DNA of 6,024 nucleotides from Spirochaetaceae bacterium (lineage in GTDB: Bacteria > Spirochaetota > Spirochaetia > SZUA-6 > Bin103), in assembly GCA_028820215.1 (NCBI GenBank), contig JAPPKD010000312.1:1-6024 (forward strand), in the 5' to 3' direction. The first letter of the stretch is position 1, and each line of letters begins with the position of its first letter. Below the pieces are notes generated by a model. The model saw only the letters and a program-made list of their open reading frames with translations, was not told the origin of the DNA and searched no databases. The translations under genes and the position numbers were made by a program. This document shows positions 1 to 5,977 of the stretch, piece by piece.

Positions 1-18
1 AAATACCACAAATACCAC
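1..18. repeat. Two tandem copies of a 9-base unit at the window edge
   Basis: AAATACCAC occurs twice in direct succession. On the minus strand it reads GTGGTATTT repeated and is markedly AT-richer than its surroundings. It may continue outside the window. It falls within the open frame of the ThuA-oxidoreductase fusion but beyond the part that looks like the family. Confidence 0.5.
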
Positions 19-1676
19 CCCGTGTCTATCCTCCTTGGTGAGCTATGCGGGCTAGCCCCGCGCTCGGCGCTCACCTCGGCGGCCTGAATGACGCCGATCA
101 CCCGCCGCGCCTGCTCGGGCGTGACCGGATTGGGCTCGCCCAACAGCAGGTGGTCGGCGAGTTCCCGGTAGTAGCTGATCCACGATTCCATGCGCGGCGA
201 CACCTGCACGACGCCCTCGTGGCGGACGCCGGACGCGTAACTCACCAGCCGCAACTCCTCCCTCGCCGCGCCCGCCTCCAGCCCGCCCAGCGTGCCCAGG
301 ATCCGCCACTTCGGTTGCGGCAGCGCGCTGATCCGGGACGAGACGAACTCGGCCGTTACCCCGTTCTCGAATCGCAGGCCCACCTTCATGTAGTCCTCGT
401 TCGTGACCCCGTGCCAGACGAGGTCGTGGCGGGTGCCGGTCACCTGGGCGATCTTCCCCGGCACCAGGTTCAGGATCCAGTCGAGGAAGTGCGCGCCCCA
501 GTCGTAGAGAACGCCGCCTGAGACCGCCTTGTCGGAGCGCCACGTGGGACCCGGGTGCCCGTAGCCGTCTTGAGCGCACTCGACATGAAACACCGCGCCG
601 ATCAGACCGCGGTCGATCACGTCCCGGATGGTCAGGTAGTCCGCGTCCCACCGCCGGTTGTGAAACACGCTGACCGACAGGCCCGACTCACGCGCGCGGC
701 CAACGATGCGGTCCGCCTCCTCCACGTTGAGGCAGAACGGCTTCTCGATGACCACGTGCGCGCCGGCATCCAGGCACTGCAGGGCGGCCTGCTCATGGAG
801 CGAGTGCGGCAGGATCACGACGACCAGGTCGAGGTTCCCGTGGGCCAGCATCTCTTCGCTGCTGGTGGCGTAGAGCTCCAGGCCGGGACACTCCTGCCGG
901 GCCACCTCGACACGCCCGCAGTCGATGTCGCACATCGCCACCGGCCGCAGGCCGGGCACCTGGTTCAGCCAGCCGTAGTGGTTGCGGCCCATGTTGTGGT
1001 TCGGCCCGTACCCCAGCAGGCCGCATCGGAGCGTCTTCTCCTCGGCATCCGCCCCCGCGGTCCAGGCGATGGCGCGGGTGACCAGCTTGCGAAAAGCTCG
1101 TGTCCTCCATGCCTGCATGGTGTGTCCATTTGCCAGATAGGCCACCCGCCCGCGCCCGTGCTCGCGCACGTGGACGACCGGATGGCGCTCGTTCCGGAAG
1201 CCGGCGTCCGCGAGCACCGTGCACCGCTCCGGATCGAAGCCCTGCAGCCGGTACAGCTCATCGAAGACCGGAAAGTCCCGGATGCGCCGCGTGATGTAGT
1301 GGCCGCCCTCCAGGATCCGGACCGTGAATTCGTGGTGAGCGGGGTGGCTCAGGAACTCCCCGCCCAGCATCTCCAGGTACGGGCGGCTGCCGCGGAAGCT
1401 GTCGGCGGCCGCATGCAGGCCGACGAAGCCGCCGCCGGCCTCCACGAACCGCAGCAGTCCCGCCTCCCGCGCACCGCGCAGCTCGTCGCGGCAGCCGGTC
1501 GTGTAGACGACGACCGCCGCGTAGTCGCCGCGAGGCAGCGCCGCGAACGCGTCGAGATCGGTGGTCATCTCGAGCTCGTAGCGTCCGTCGGCCGCCAGGT
1601 CGTCGCCGATCAGCCGTCCGGCCGACTCGCTGATGTGAAAGTCGCCTTCGTTGTAGACGTACAGGATCTTCTTCAT
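1..1676 (-). CDS. ThuA domain fused to Gfo/Idh/MocA oxidoreductase (3' end outside window)
   Basis: The frame is open from ATG at 1676 to the left edge: 558 codons with no stop. Residues about 1-207 form a ThuA-like (glutamine-amidotransferase-fold) domain. It begins MKKILYVYNEGDFH and holds GGGFVGLHAAADSF (81-94, His88) and YLANGH (180-185). After a linker of roughly ten residues, a Gfo/Idh/MocA dehydrogenase starts with the Rossmann segment GLLGYGPNHN (from 219). It has the EKP motif (311-313, Lys312) and YDWGAHFLDW (391-400), whose Asp392 and His396 match the usual catalytic Asp/His. The family oxidises sugar hydroxyls with NAD(P), and rhizobial ThuA and ThuB act together on disaccharides to give 3-keto sugars; acting here on the sugar imported by the adjacent transporter is inference. 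An in-frame TGA lies 15 bases before the ATG, which fixes the start; GAGAG seven bases upstream is a weak ribosome site. The last about 20 residues visible are not family-like, so the stop is probably close. The protein is probably cytoplasmic: no signal peptide is seen. Confidence 0.9.
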   Translation of the reverse strand, partial: MKKILYVYNEGDFHISESAGRLIGDDLAADGRYELEMTTDLDAFAALPRGDYAAVVVYTTGCRDELRGAREAGLLRFVEAGGGFVGLHAAADSFRGSRPYLEMLGGEFLSHPAHHEFTVRILEGGHYITRRIRDFPVFDELYRLQGFDPERCTVLADAGFRNERHPVVHVREHGRGRVAYLANGHTMQAWRTRAFRKLVTRAIAWTAGADAEEKTLRCGLLGYGPNHNMGRNHYGWLNQVPGLRPVAMCDIDCGRVEVARQECPGLELYATSSEEMLAHGNLDLVVVILPHSLHEQAALQCLDAGAHVVIEKPFCLNVEEADRIVGRARESGLSVSVFHNRRWDADYLTIRDVIDRGLIGAVFHVECAQDGYGHPGPTWRSDKAVSGGVLYDWGAHFLDWILNLVPGKIAQVTGTRHDLVWHGVTNEDYMKVGLRFENGVTAEFVSSRISALPQPKWRILGTLGGLEAGAAREELRLVSYASGVRHEGVVQVSPRMESWISYYRELADHLLLGEPNPVTPEQARRVIGVIQAAEVSAERGASPHSSPRRIDTGWYLWY

Positions 1677-1722
1677 ACCTTCGCTCTCAGATCAGCTCGT
1701 CATTCGGGCGCAACCGAGGACT

Positions 1723-2172
1723 TCAGAACCCGGGCCAACCGGGAAGGGCGGCTGACTGCTGGAACCACGCCGCCATCTGCTCCTCGTCGAGCTCGCCCTC
1801 GTGGATGTCGATCCAGCGCGCGTCCGGATCCTTGCCCGAGCCGGGCGGGACCGGCTTCAGCGACGCGCCATTCAGGAAGGTCACCTTCACGTAACGGGTG
1901 AAGACGTGGTAGCTGACGAACCACCCCTGCCCCTCGATGCCATAGAAGGGCGAGTTCCACCTCACGGCCTTGCGCACGTCGGGTACACTGCGAACGATGA
2001 TGTCGTCGAGGCAGCGCCCGAGGTCGCTCTTCCAGCCGGGCATGGCCGCGATGTAGGCCTGCACCGGGGCGTCGCCGTCGGCCTTGGCGATCTGGGGATT
2101 GCCGCCCGACAGCAGGACCGGCTTCGCGCCGTCCGGCTTGGCGACCTTCGCTGACCTCTTGGCCTTGTTCAT
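1723..2172 (-). CDS. DUF1801 domain protein (YdhG-like)
   Basis: This is a 149-residue protein of unknown biochemical function. A lysine- and alanine-rich N-terminus (1-35) precedes a DUF1801 domain. The recognisable core runs from PVQAYIAAMPGWKSDL (36-51) through VRKAVRWNSPFYGIEGQGWF (66-85) to YVKVTFLNGASLKP (94-107), and the protein ends PGWPGF. Family members are small soluble proteins, often annotated only by domain number. An earlier in-frame ATG at 2214 exists. The ATG at 2172 is preferred because it overlaps the antitoxin stop as ATGA and has GGGAGGGA eight bases upstream. It sits where the toxin of an antitoxin-toxin pair would normally be, but nothing in it resembles a PIN or other known toxin. 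The domain call is solid; the function is unknown. Confidence 0.86.
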   Translation of the reverse strand: MNKAKRSAKVAKPDGAKPVLLSGGNPQIAKADGDAPVQAYIAAMPGWKSDLGRCLDDIIVRSVPDVRKAVRWNSPFYGIEGQGWFVSYHVFTRYVKVTFLNGASLKPVPPGSGKDPDARWIDIHEGELDEEQMAAWFQQSAALPGWPGF

Positions 2173-2507
2173 TCCGTCACTCCCTCCCTGGCGCGTGGCG
2201 CGACCCCGGAGCATGGCCCGCGCTGATCCCGAGTACGCCGAACCGCGTCGATTTCAGCGTTCACATCTTCGAGAGTCAGTCGATCGGCCCCGGTCTCACG
2301 GGCGCGTCGCTGCATGACGGCCACCGCATGCTGCGCACGCGCCTGCGGCAGCGCGGCGAGCGATGCCTCCAGTGTCGACGCCGTCGTCGCTGAAAGAACG
2401 GCAATCGGCTTACCATCCGAAGTCACGACCAGATCCTTCTCCCGGGCCAGAGAACGCCACACGACCCCCGATCGGCTGCATAACTCGCGAATGCTGACAA
2501 ACTTCAC
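2169..2507 (-). CDS. Phd/YefM-type antitoxin, apparently without its toxin
   Basis: This is a 112-residue protein of the prevent-host-death (Phd/YefM) family, whose members bind the operator DNA of their own operon and neutralise a partner toxin. The N-terminal DNA-binding half reads KFVSIRELCSRSGVVWRSL (2-20) and DLVVTSDGKPIAVLS (25-39). These are the typical beta-strand and helix pieces, including the VTSxGKPIAVL core. The helical C-terminal part, ALPQARAQHAVAVMQRRARETGADRLTLEDVNAEIDAVRR (52-91), also matches family members that are usually followed by a PIN toxin. The last about 20 residues (DQRGPCSGVAPRAREGVTE) look unlike the family. The GTG start at 2507 is chosen because family members begin at M/V-K-F-V-S-I-R-E-L and because this GTG overlaps the stop of the upstream 38-residue frame (GTGA). 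A TTG at 2543 would add 12 residues. The next gene is DUF1801, not a recognisable toxin. Confidence 0.82.
   Translation of the reverse strand: MKFVSIRELCSRSGVVWRSLAREKDLVVTSDGKPIAVLSATTASTLEASLAALPQARAQHAVAVMQRRARETGADRLTLEDVNAEIDAVRRTRDQRGPCSGVAPRAREGVTE
2181..2188 (-). promoter_or_regulatory. Ribosome binding site for the DUF1801 gene
   Basis: On the minus strand GGGAGGGA lies eight bases before the ATG at 2172. Together with the ATGA overlap it decides the start over the earlier in-frame ATG at 2214. Confidence 0.6.
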
Positions 2508-2620
2508 TGATCGAATGGATTGCCCATGAACCGCTCGAAGCAAAGTTGCTCCGGATGCATGCCGATCGAAACGCCGTACTCCCGCGCAACGCGGATGCTA
2601 GCTGGCTCGTCCTCGCTCAT
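2504..2620 (-). CDS. 38-residue coupled small ORF, or frameshifted tail of the upstream unknown gene
   Basis: ATG at 2620 to TGA at 2504 encodes 38 residues, starting MSEDEPASIRVAREYG and ending FMGNPFDQ. Its ATG overlaps the stop of the upstream gene (ATGA) and its stop overlaps the GTG of the antitoxin (GTGA), an arrangement typical of translational coupling. I do not recognise it as a known small protein. An equally good reading is that it is the C-terminus of the upstream 102-residue protein. The frame is open upstream as well, and a one-base change near 2625-2640 would join VIKVAYPG to QIMEMSEDEP and give a protein of about 140 residues. The segment around EYGVSIGMHPEQL reads like the ordered tail of a globular protein. 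No convincing ribosome site stands at normal spacing. Confidence 0.45.
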   Translation of the reverse strand: MSEDEPASIRVAREYGVSIGMHPEQLCFERFMGNPFDQ

Positions 2621-2925
2621 CTCCATGATCTGCCGGGATAGGCGACCTTGATGACACGATCTCTCTCGACGTGGAAGTACCACCCCGGCGACCCCAGCCG
2701 GGCGGCGACTTCCCGCATCAGCGCGTCGACCTCTTCGTCCGTGACCTCAACGTTGCAGAACGTGAACTCGCCTCTCGTTCCCTCGCGTTCAAGCCGGCCC
2801 TTCGTCCCTCCGGTCACTTCGACTCGGTCCCATATGCCCCGATCGCTCTTCAACGACTCGGGGATCAGCACTCCTCTCCATTTGGGAGATCGGACGGTCA
2901 TCCACTCTGACCTCGTATCGAGCAC
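2617..2925 (-). CDS. Hypothetical protein, 102 residues, possibly truncated by a frameshift
   Basis: Unrecognised small soluble protein with no signal peptide or membrane span. The N-terminal part (SEWMTVRSPKWRGVLIPESL, 6-25) is followed by a charged middle. The C-terminal half has alternating hydrophobic strands and an acidic helix: FTFCNVEVTDEEVDALMREVAARL (54-77), then GWYFHVERDRVIKVAYPG (81-98). That half resembles unannotated bacterial proteins I recall only loosely, so no function is given. The GTG start at 2925 is chosen for an AAGGGA ribosome site six bases upstream, inside the last codons of the permease gene whose stop is three bases away. ATG at 2901 (residue 9) is the alternative. 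The stop overlaps the ATG of the 38-residue frame, which may really be its missing C-terminus. Close spacing to the permease suggests read-through from the sugar operon. Confidence 0.65.
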   Translation of the reverse strand: MLDTRSEWMTVRSPKWRGVLIPESLKSDRGIWDRVEVTGGTKGRLEREGTRGEFTFCNVEVTDEEVDALMREVAARLGSPGWYFHVERDRVIKVAYPGRSWR

Positions 2926-2928
2926 ACG

Positions 2929-3822
2929 CTATCCCTTGACCGCGCCCACGGTGAAACCCTGGATCAGCCGGTCCAGGAACACGTTGTATACCAGGGCGAC
3001 CGGGATGGCGATGATCAGGGCCGAGGCGAGCAGCGGCTGCCAGAAGAAGACATCGCCCAGGATCAGCTCCGACGGGACGCCGACGCTCAGCGTCCGCCAC
3101 TCCGAGCGGGTGATGAACACCAGTGCGTAGATGAACTCGTGCAGCGTCAGGGTGAAGCTGAACACGATCACGGAGATGATGCCCGGCCGCGCCAGCGGCA
3201 GCGCCACGCGCAGGAACGCCCCGTAGGGGTGGTAGCCGTCGACCAGCGCCGCCTCCTCCGTCTCCTCCGGGATCGACTTGAAGAAGCCCATCAGCAGCCA
3301 GGCGCTGAACGGCACCGTGATCGTCGGGTAGACCACGATCAGGGAGAACAGCGAGTTGCTCAGGCCCAGCGACACGATGATCCGGAACAGCGGTATGAAC
3401 AGCAGCGTCGGCGGGACCAGGTAGACGATGAACATCAGGATGCCGGCGCGCTCTCCCCAGCGCCCGGTCAGGCGGGCCAACGAATAGGCCGCCGGCAGCG
3501 CCAGGATGAGCGTGATCACCACCACCGCCGCGCCCACCACGGCGGAGTTGCGGACGAACACCAGGTAGTTGGTGTCGTTGAACAGCCTGTCCAGGTGCTT
3601 CAGGGTGGGCGCCTCGGCGTAGTCGAACGGACTGGCGTCACGGGTGTAGAGGTCGCCGTCGGTCTGGAAGGTGGTGATGCCCATCACCAGGAAAGGCGCC
3701 GCGGCCAGGAGGCAGAAGCAGAGCACGGACACCGTGTAGAGGGTGCCCTTGATCACGCGCCGGGGGCTGACCCGCGCGGGCGGGCTCGCCATCAGCTCGG
3801 GCGGTATCTTCAGATCGACCAT
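2929..3822 (-). CDS. Carbohydrate ABC transporter permease, MalG type
   Basis: This 297-residue inner-membrane permease is one of the two channel subunits of a CUT1-family sugar importer. Six likely membrane spans lie near residues 25-50, 92-118, 126-150, 155-181, 213-239 and 262-285. The cytoplasmic EAA loop that docks on the ATPase is clear: EEAALVDGYHPYGAFL (189-204), with Gly196 and LP at 209-210. The periplasmic segment after the first span (TFQTDGDLYT, then PTLKHLDRLF) and the ending DRLIQGFTVGAVKG are typical of MalG-like proteins. Length is normal for the family. The ATG at 3822 follows the stop of the MalF-type gene by 13 bases; the only ribosome-site candidate is a distant AAAGG, so coupling to the upstream gene is likely. 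Substrate specificity cannot be read from a permease; the neighbouring ThuA/oxidoreductase fusion hints at a disaccharide. Confidence 0.95.
   Translation of the reverse strand: MVDLKIPPELMASPPARVSPRRVIKGTLYTVSVLCFCLLAAAPFLVMGITTFQTDGDLYTRDASPFDYAEAPTLKHLDRLFNDTNYLVFVRNSAVVGAAVVVITLILALPAAYSLARLTGRWGERAGILMFIVYLVPPTLLFIPLFRIIVSLGLSNSLFSLIVVYPTITVPFSAWLLMGFFKSIPEETEEAALVDGYHPYGAFLRVALPLARPGIISVIVFSFTLTLHEFIYALVFITRSEWRTLSVGVPSELILGDVFFWQPLLASALIIAIPVALVYNVFLDRLIQGFTVGAVKG
2932..2937 (-). promoter_or_regulatory. Ribosome binding site for the 102-residue unknown
   Basis: AAGGGA on the minus strand overlaps the final codons of the permease gene and lies six bases before the GTG at 2925. This supports the GTG start over the in-frame ATG at 2901. 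Confidence 0.5.
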
Positions 3823-3835
3823 CCGGATGCGGCCT

Positions 3836-4786
3836 TTAGCGAACCTGCGCGCGGCTGGCCGTGCGCAGCAGCACGATCGCCACCGCCAGCAGCACGGGGA
3901 AGATGAACAGCGCGATCGCCGCGCCCTGCGACAGGTTGCCGCCCTCGATGCCGACCGCGAAGCTGTACATGGGCAGCGTCAGCGTGTGGTTGATCGGCGC
4001 ACCGCGGGTCAGCACGTACACGACGGTCAGGTCGCCGAAGGTGAAGATGAAGGCGAACAGGAGCGAGTTGAGCATGATCGGCAGGATCAGCGGCAGCTTC
4101 ACCTGGAACAGCGAGCGGAAGTAGCGGGCGCCGTCCGCCTTGGCCTGGTCCACCACGTCGGTCGGGATGCTCGAAAGGCCGGCCATCAGGATCACCGTCG
4201 CCAGCGGCGTCATGCGCCAGACGTGCACGAAGATCACCGAGGCCTTGGCCAGGTACGTCTTGCCCAGCCAGGTCAGGTTGCGGGTGGGACCCCAGACCGT
4301 GCCCGGCCCGAGCAGGCCGAGCTGCTCCAGCACGTGGTCGATCGGGCTGAACTTGGAGTCGAACATCCACAGCCAGCCGATCACGGAGAGCGACAGCGGC
4401 GTGGCCCACGGCATGATCAAGAGCAACCGCGCCGTCCACATCCCGCCCCGCACCAGGCGGCTGTCCGGCAGCGGCGCGGTGAGGATCAGCGCCAGGATGT
4501 TGGCCAGGATCAGCACGAACACCTGGGCGACGAGGGTAAAGACGAAGGTGTTGCGCAACGCGGCGTGGAAGTCGGGCGCGTTCAGGACGATCCGGAAGTT
4601 GCGCAGGCCGGCATAGCGGAAGTCGGTGTTGCCTACCGTGGCGTCGCTGAGGCTGAACGCGAACGCCGTGAAGAACGGCACGCCGATCAGCAGGACGATG
4701 TAGAGCACGGCCGGCGCCAGGAAGGCGAAGCCCATGAGGCGGCGGCTGTCCAGCACATTGCCGCGCTCGGCGCCGGCGTCGGTCAC
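3836..4786 (-). CDS. Carbohydrate ABC transporter permease, MalF type
   Basis: This 316-residue inner-membrane permease pairs with the MalG-type protein to form the translocation channel. Likely membrane spans lie near residues 18-44, 80-104, 116-141, 183-203, 236-260 and 287-308. The EAA-type loop reads VVDQAKADGARYFRSLFQV (211-229) with LP at 231-232. The first EAA positions are D-Q-A rather than E-A-A, a common variation, while the key Gly219 is kept. The segment YAGLRNFRIVL (58-68) before the second span is characteristic of MalF-like sugar permeases. Translation starts at GTG 4786, which overlaps the ATPase stop as GTGA; GGGAG lies seven bases upstream, inside the ATPase gene. It lacks the long extra N-terminus and periplasmic domain of enterobacterial MalF, as most CUT1 permeases do. 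Confidence 0.95.
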   Translation of the reverse strand: MTDAGAERGNVLDSRRLMGFAFLAPAVLYIVLLIGVPFFTAFAFSLSDATVGNTDFRYAGLRNFRIVLNAPDFHAALRNTFVFTLVAQVFVLILANILALILTAPLPDSRLVRGGMWTARLLLIMPWATPLSLSVIGWLWMFDSKFSPIDHVLEQLGLLGPGTVWGPTRNLTWLGKTYLAKASVIFVHVWRMTPLATVILMAGLSSIPTDVVDQAKADGARYFRSLFQVKLPLILPIMLNSLLFAFIFTFGDLTVVYVLTRGAPINHTLTLPMYSFAVGIEGGNLSQGAAIALFIFPVLLAVAIVLLRTASRAQVR

Positions 4787-5814
4787 CGATACGCTCCCGC
4801 GCCGTCCCGCCGCTCGCCGCTGCCGCGGTCGAAACGGTGCGAATCGGTGATGGCGAAGGAGTACGACTCTCCCACATGCAGCGGCATCGTCACGTTGCTC
4901 GGCAGGCGCGCCAGGGTCAGGTGGGGCTCGCCGCGGAAGTCGTCGATCTGCCCGTAGAGCAGGCGATCGGCCCCCAGGTACTCGATGCGCGTGATGCGGA
5001 ACTCGAACTCGTGCCGGTCTCCTGCCGCCGCCGGCTGCAGGTGCTCGGGGCGAAAGCCGAGCAGCTCGTCCTCGGCCACCGGCAGCAGGTTCATCCCCGG
5101 CGAGCCCAGGAAGGTGGCGACGAAGGTGTTGGCCGGCCGGTCGTAGATCGCCTGCGGCGGGCCGACCTGCTGCACCAGCCCCTGCTCCATCACGACGATC
5201 CGGTCGCCGAGCCCCATCGCCTCGATCTGGTCGTGGGTGACGAAGATGGTCGTGATCCCCAGCTCGCGCTGAAAGAACTTCAGCTCGTCGCGGGCGTAGG
5301 CGCGCAGCTTGGCGTCCAGGTTGCTGAGCGGTTCATCGAGCAGCAGCACGTCCGGCTCGGTGACGATCGCGCGGGCGATCGCCACCCGCTGCCGCTCGCC
5401 GCCGGAGAGCTGGCGCGGCCGGCGGTCGAGCAGGTGGTCGATGCTGACCTTGCGCGCCGCCTGCAGAACGCGCTCGGAGCGCTCGGCCCTGCTCCTGGTG
5501 CGTCCCTGCGCCTTCAGCGGGAAGGCGATGTTGTTCGCCACGGTCATGTGCGGGTAGAGCGCGTAGGACTGGAAGACCATGGCGATGCCGCGCTTGCGCG
5601 GCGGTAGCGCCGTGACGTCGCGCGCGCCGATGTACACGCGCCCGGCGTTGGGCTTCTCCAGCCCGGCCACGGTGCGCATCAGGGTCGTCTTGCCGCACCC
5701 CGACGGCCCGAGCACCACCAGGAACTCGCCGGACTCGATCTCCAGGTCCACCCCGGCGACGGCGGTGACGTCGCCGAAGCGCTTGACGATCCCGGACAGG
5801 CGCACCGCGCTCAT
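4783..5814 (-). CDS. Sugar ABC transporter ATP-binding protein (MalK/UgpC/MsmX type)
   Basis: This 343-residue cytoplasmic ATPase powers the importer formed with the two downstream permeases. All motifs are intact: Walker [10 protein letters not shown] (36-44, Lys42), Q-loop [14 protein letters not shown] (79-92, Gln82), signature LSGGERQR (136-143), Walker B DVLLLDE (155-161, Glu161), D-loop SNLD (164-167) and switch His194 in VTHDQIEAM. From about residue 235 a TOBE-type regulatory domain follows, with the conserved GFRPEHL and later [17 protein letters not shown]. This places it in the oligosaccharide/glycerol-phosphate MalK-UgpC group. At 343 residues it is a little shorter than the usual 350-370. 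The ATG at 5814 has GAGGAG five bases upstream. Such ATPases sometimes serve several importers, but tight linkage here suggests a dedicated one. Confidence 0.97.
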   Translation of the reverse strand: MSAVRLSGIVKRFGDVTAVAGVDLEIESGEFLVVLGPSGCGKTTLMRTVAGLEKPNAGRVYIGARDVTALPPRKRGIAMVFQSYALYPHMTVANNIAFPLKAQGRTRSRAERSERVLQAARKVSIDHLLDRRPRQLSGGERQRVAIARAIVTEPDVLLLDEPLSNLDAKLRAYARDELKFFQRELGITTIFVTHDQIEAMGLGDRIVVMEQGLVQQVGPPQAIYDRPANTFVATFLGSPGMNLLPVAEDELLGFRPEHLQPAAAGDRHEFEFRITRIEYLGADRLLYGQIDDFRGEPHLTLARLPSNVTMPLHVGESYSFAITDSHRFDRGSGERRDGAGAYR

Positions 5815-5819
5815 GCTCG

Positions 5820-5825
5820 CTCCTC
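5820..5825 (-). promoter_or_regulatory. Ribosome binding site for the ABC ATPase gene
   Basis: GAGGAG on the minus strand lies five bases before the ATG at 5814, a strong site that supports this start. Confidence 0.65.
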
Positions 5826-5916
5826 AGCGTACCGAACGGTCGTCCGCGAACGCGTCCCGCAGCAGGGTGTGGTGCGAAGGGCCCCCGCCCCCATGGCCCC
5901 GCCCGTCGCGCCCTGC

Positions 5917-5952
5917 GTGGCGCCGGCGCGCCCCCGGGCCGCCGGGCGCCAC
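5917..5952. repeat. GC-rich stem-loop between the partial upstream gene and the ATPase
   Basis: A perfect eight-base inverted repeat (GTGGCGCC at 5917-5924, GGCGCCAC at 5945-5952) can be extended by four more inner pairs if one base is bulged. It lies in the noncoding gap 5815-5977. No T-run follows on the minus strand, so it is not a classic terminator. A plausible role is stabilising the 3' end of the upstream message or damping read-through into the importer genes, as seen for the intergenic hairpins after malE-like genes. The pairing is seen; the role is inferred. The rest of the gap is very GC-rich, and I see no promoter in it. Confidence 0.5.
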
Positions 5953-5977
5953 AGCCCAGGTAGCCGCCCGCGCGCCC

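Noticed and set aside
555..1901. 448-codon open frame on the plus strand
   Set aside because: It lies antisense to the ThuA-oxidoreductase fusion and the DUF1801 gene, is rich in Arg, Ala, Val, Asp and His with no domain I can recognise, and follows from high GC on the opposite strand.
2173..2214. Longer N-terminus for the DUF1801 protein from the ATG at 2214
   Set aside because: The ATG at 2172 has a strong ribosome site and couples to the antitoxin stop; the added residues are low-complexity Arg/Gly.
2169..2543. Longer antitoxin from a TTG at 2543, with GGAG five bases upstream
   Set aside because: The extra 12 residues are not family-like, while the GTG at 2507 gives the usual KFVSIREL beginning and a GTGA overlap. 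It remains possible.
3810..4877. 355-codon frame on the minus strand overlapping the MalF-type permease
   Set aside because: It is a shifted frame of the permease with Arg/Ala/Pro-rich low-complexity sequence; the permease frame has six membrane spans and an EAA loop.
3743..4957. 404-codon open frame on the plus strand, rich in Gln, His and Arg
   Set aside because: It is antisense to the two permease genes, and its repetitive Q/R/H/E composition is the usual shadow of hydrophobic membrane codons.
4837..5607. 256-codon plus-strand frame opposite the ATPase
   Set aside because: It is antisense to an ATPase with all motifs intact and has no recognisable domain.
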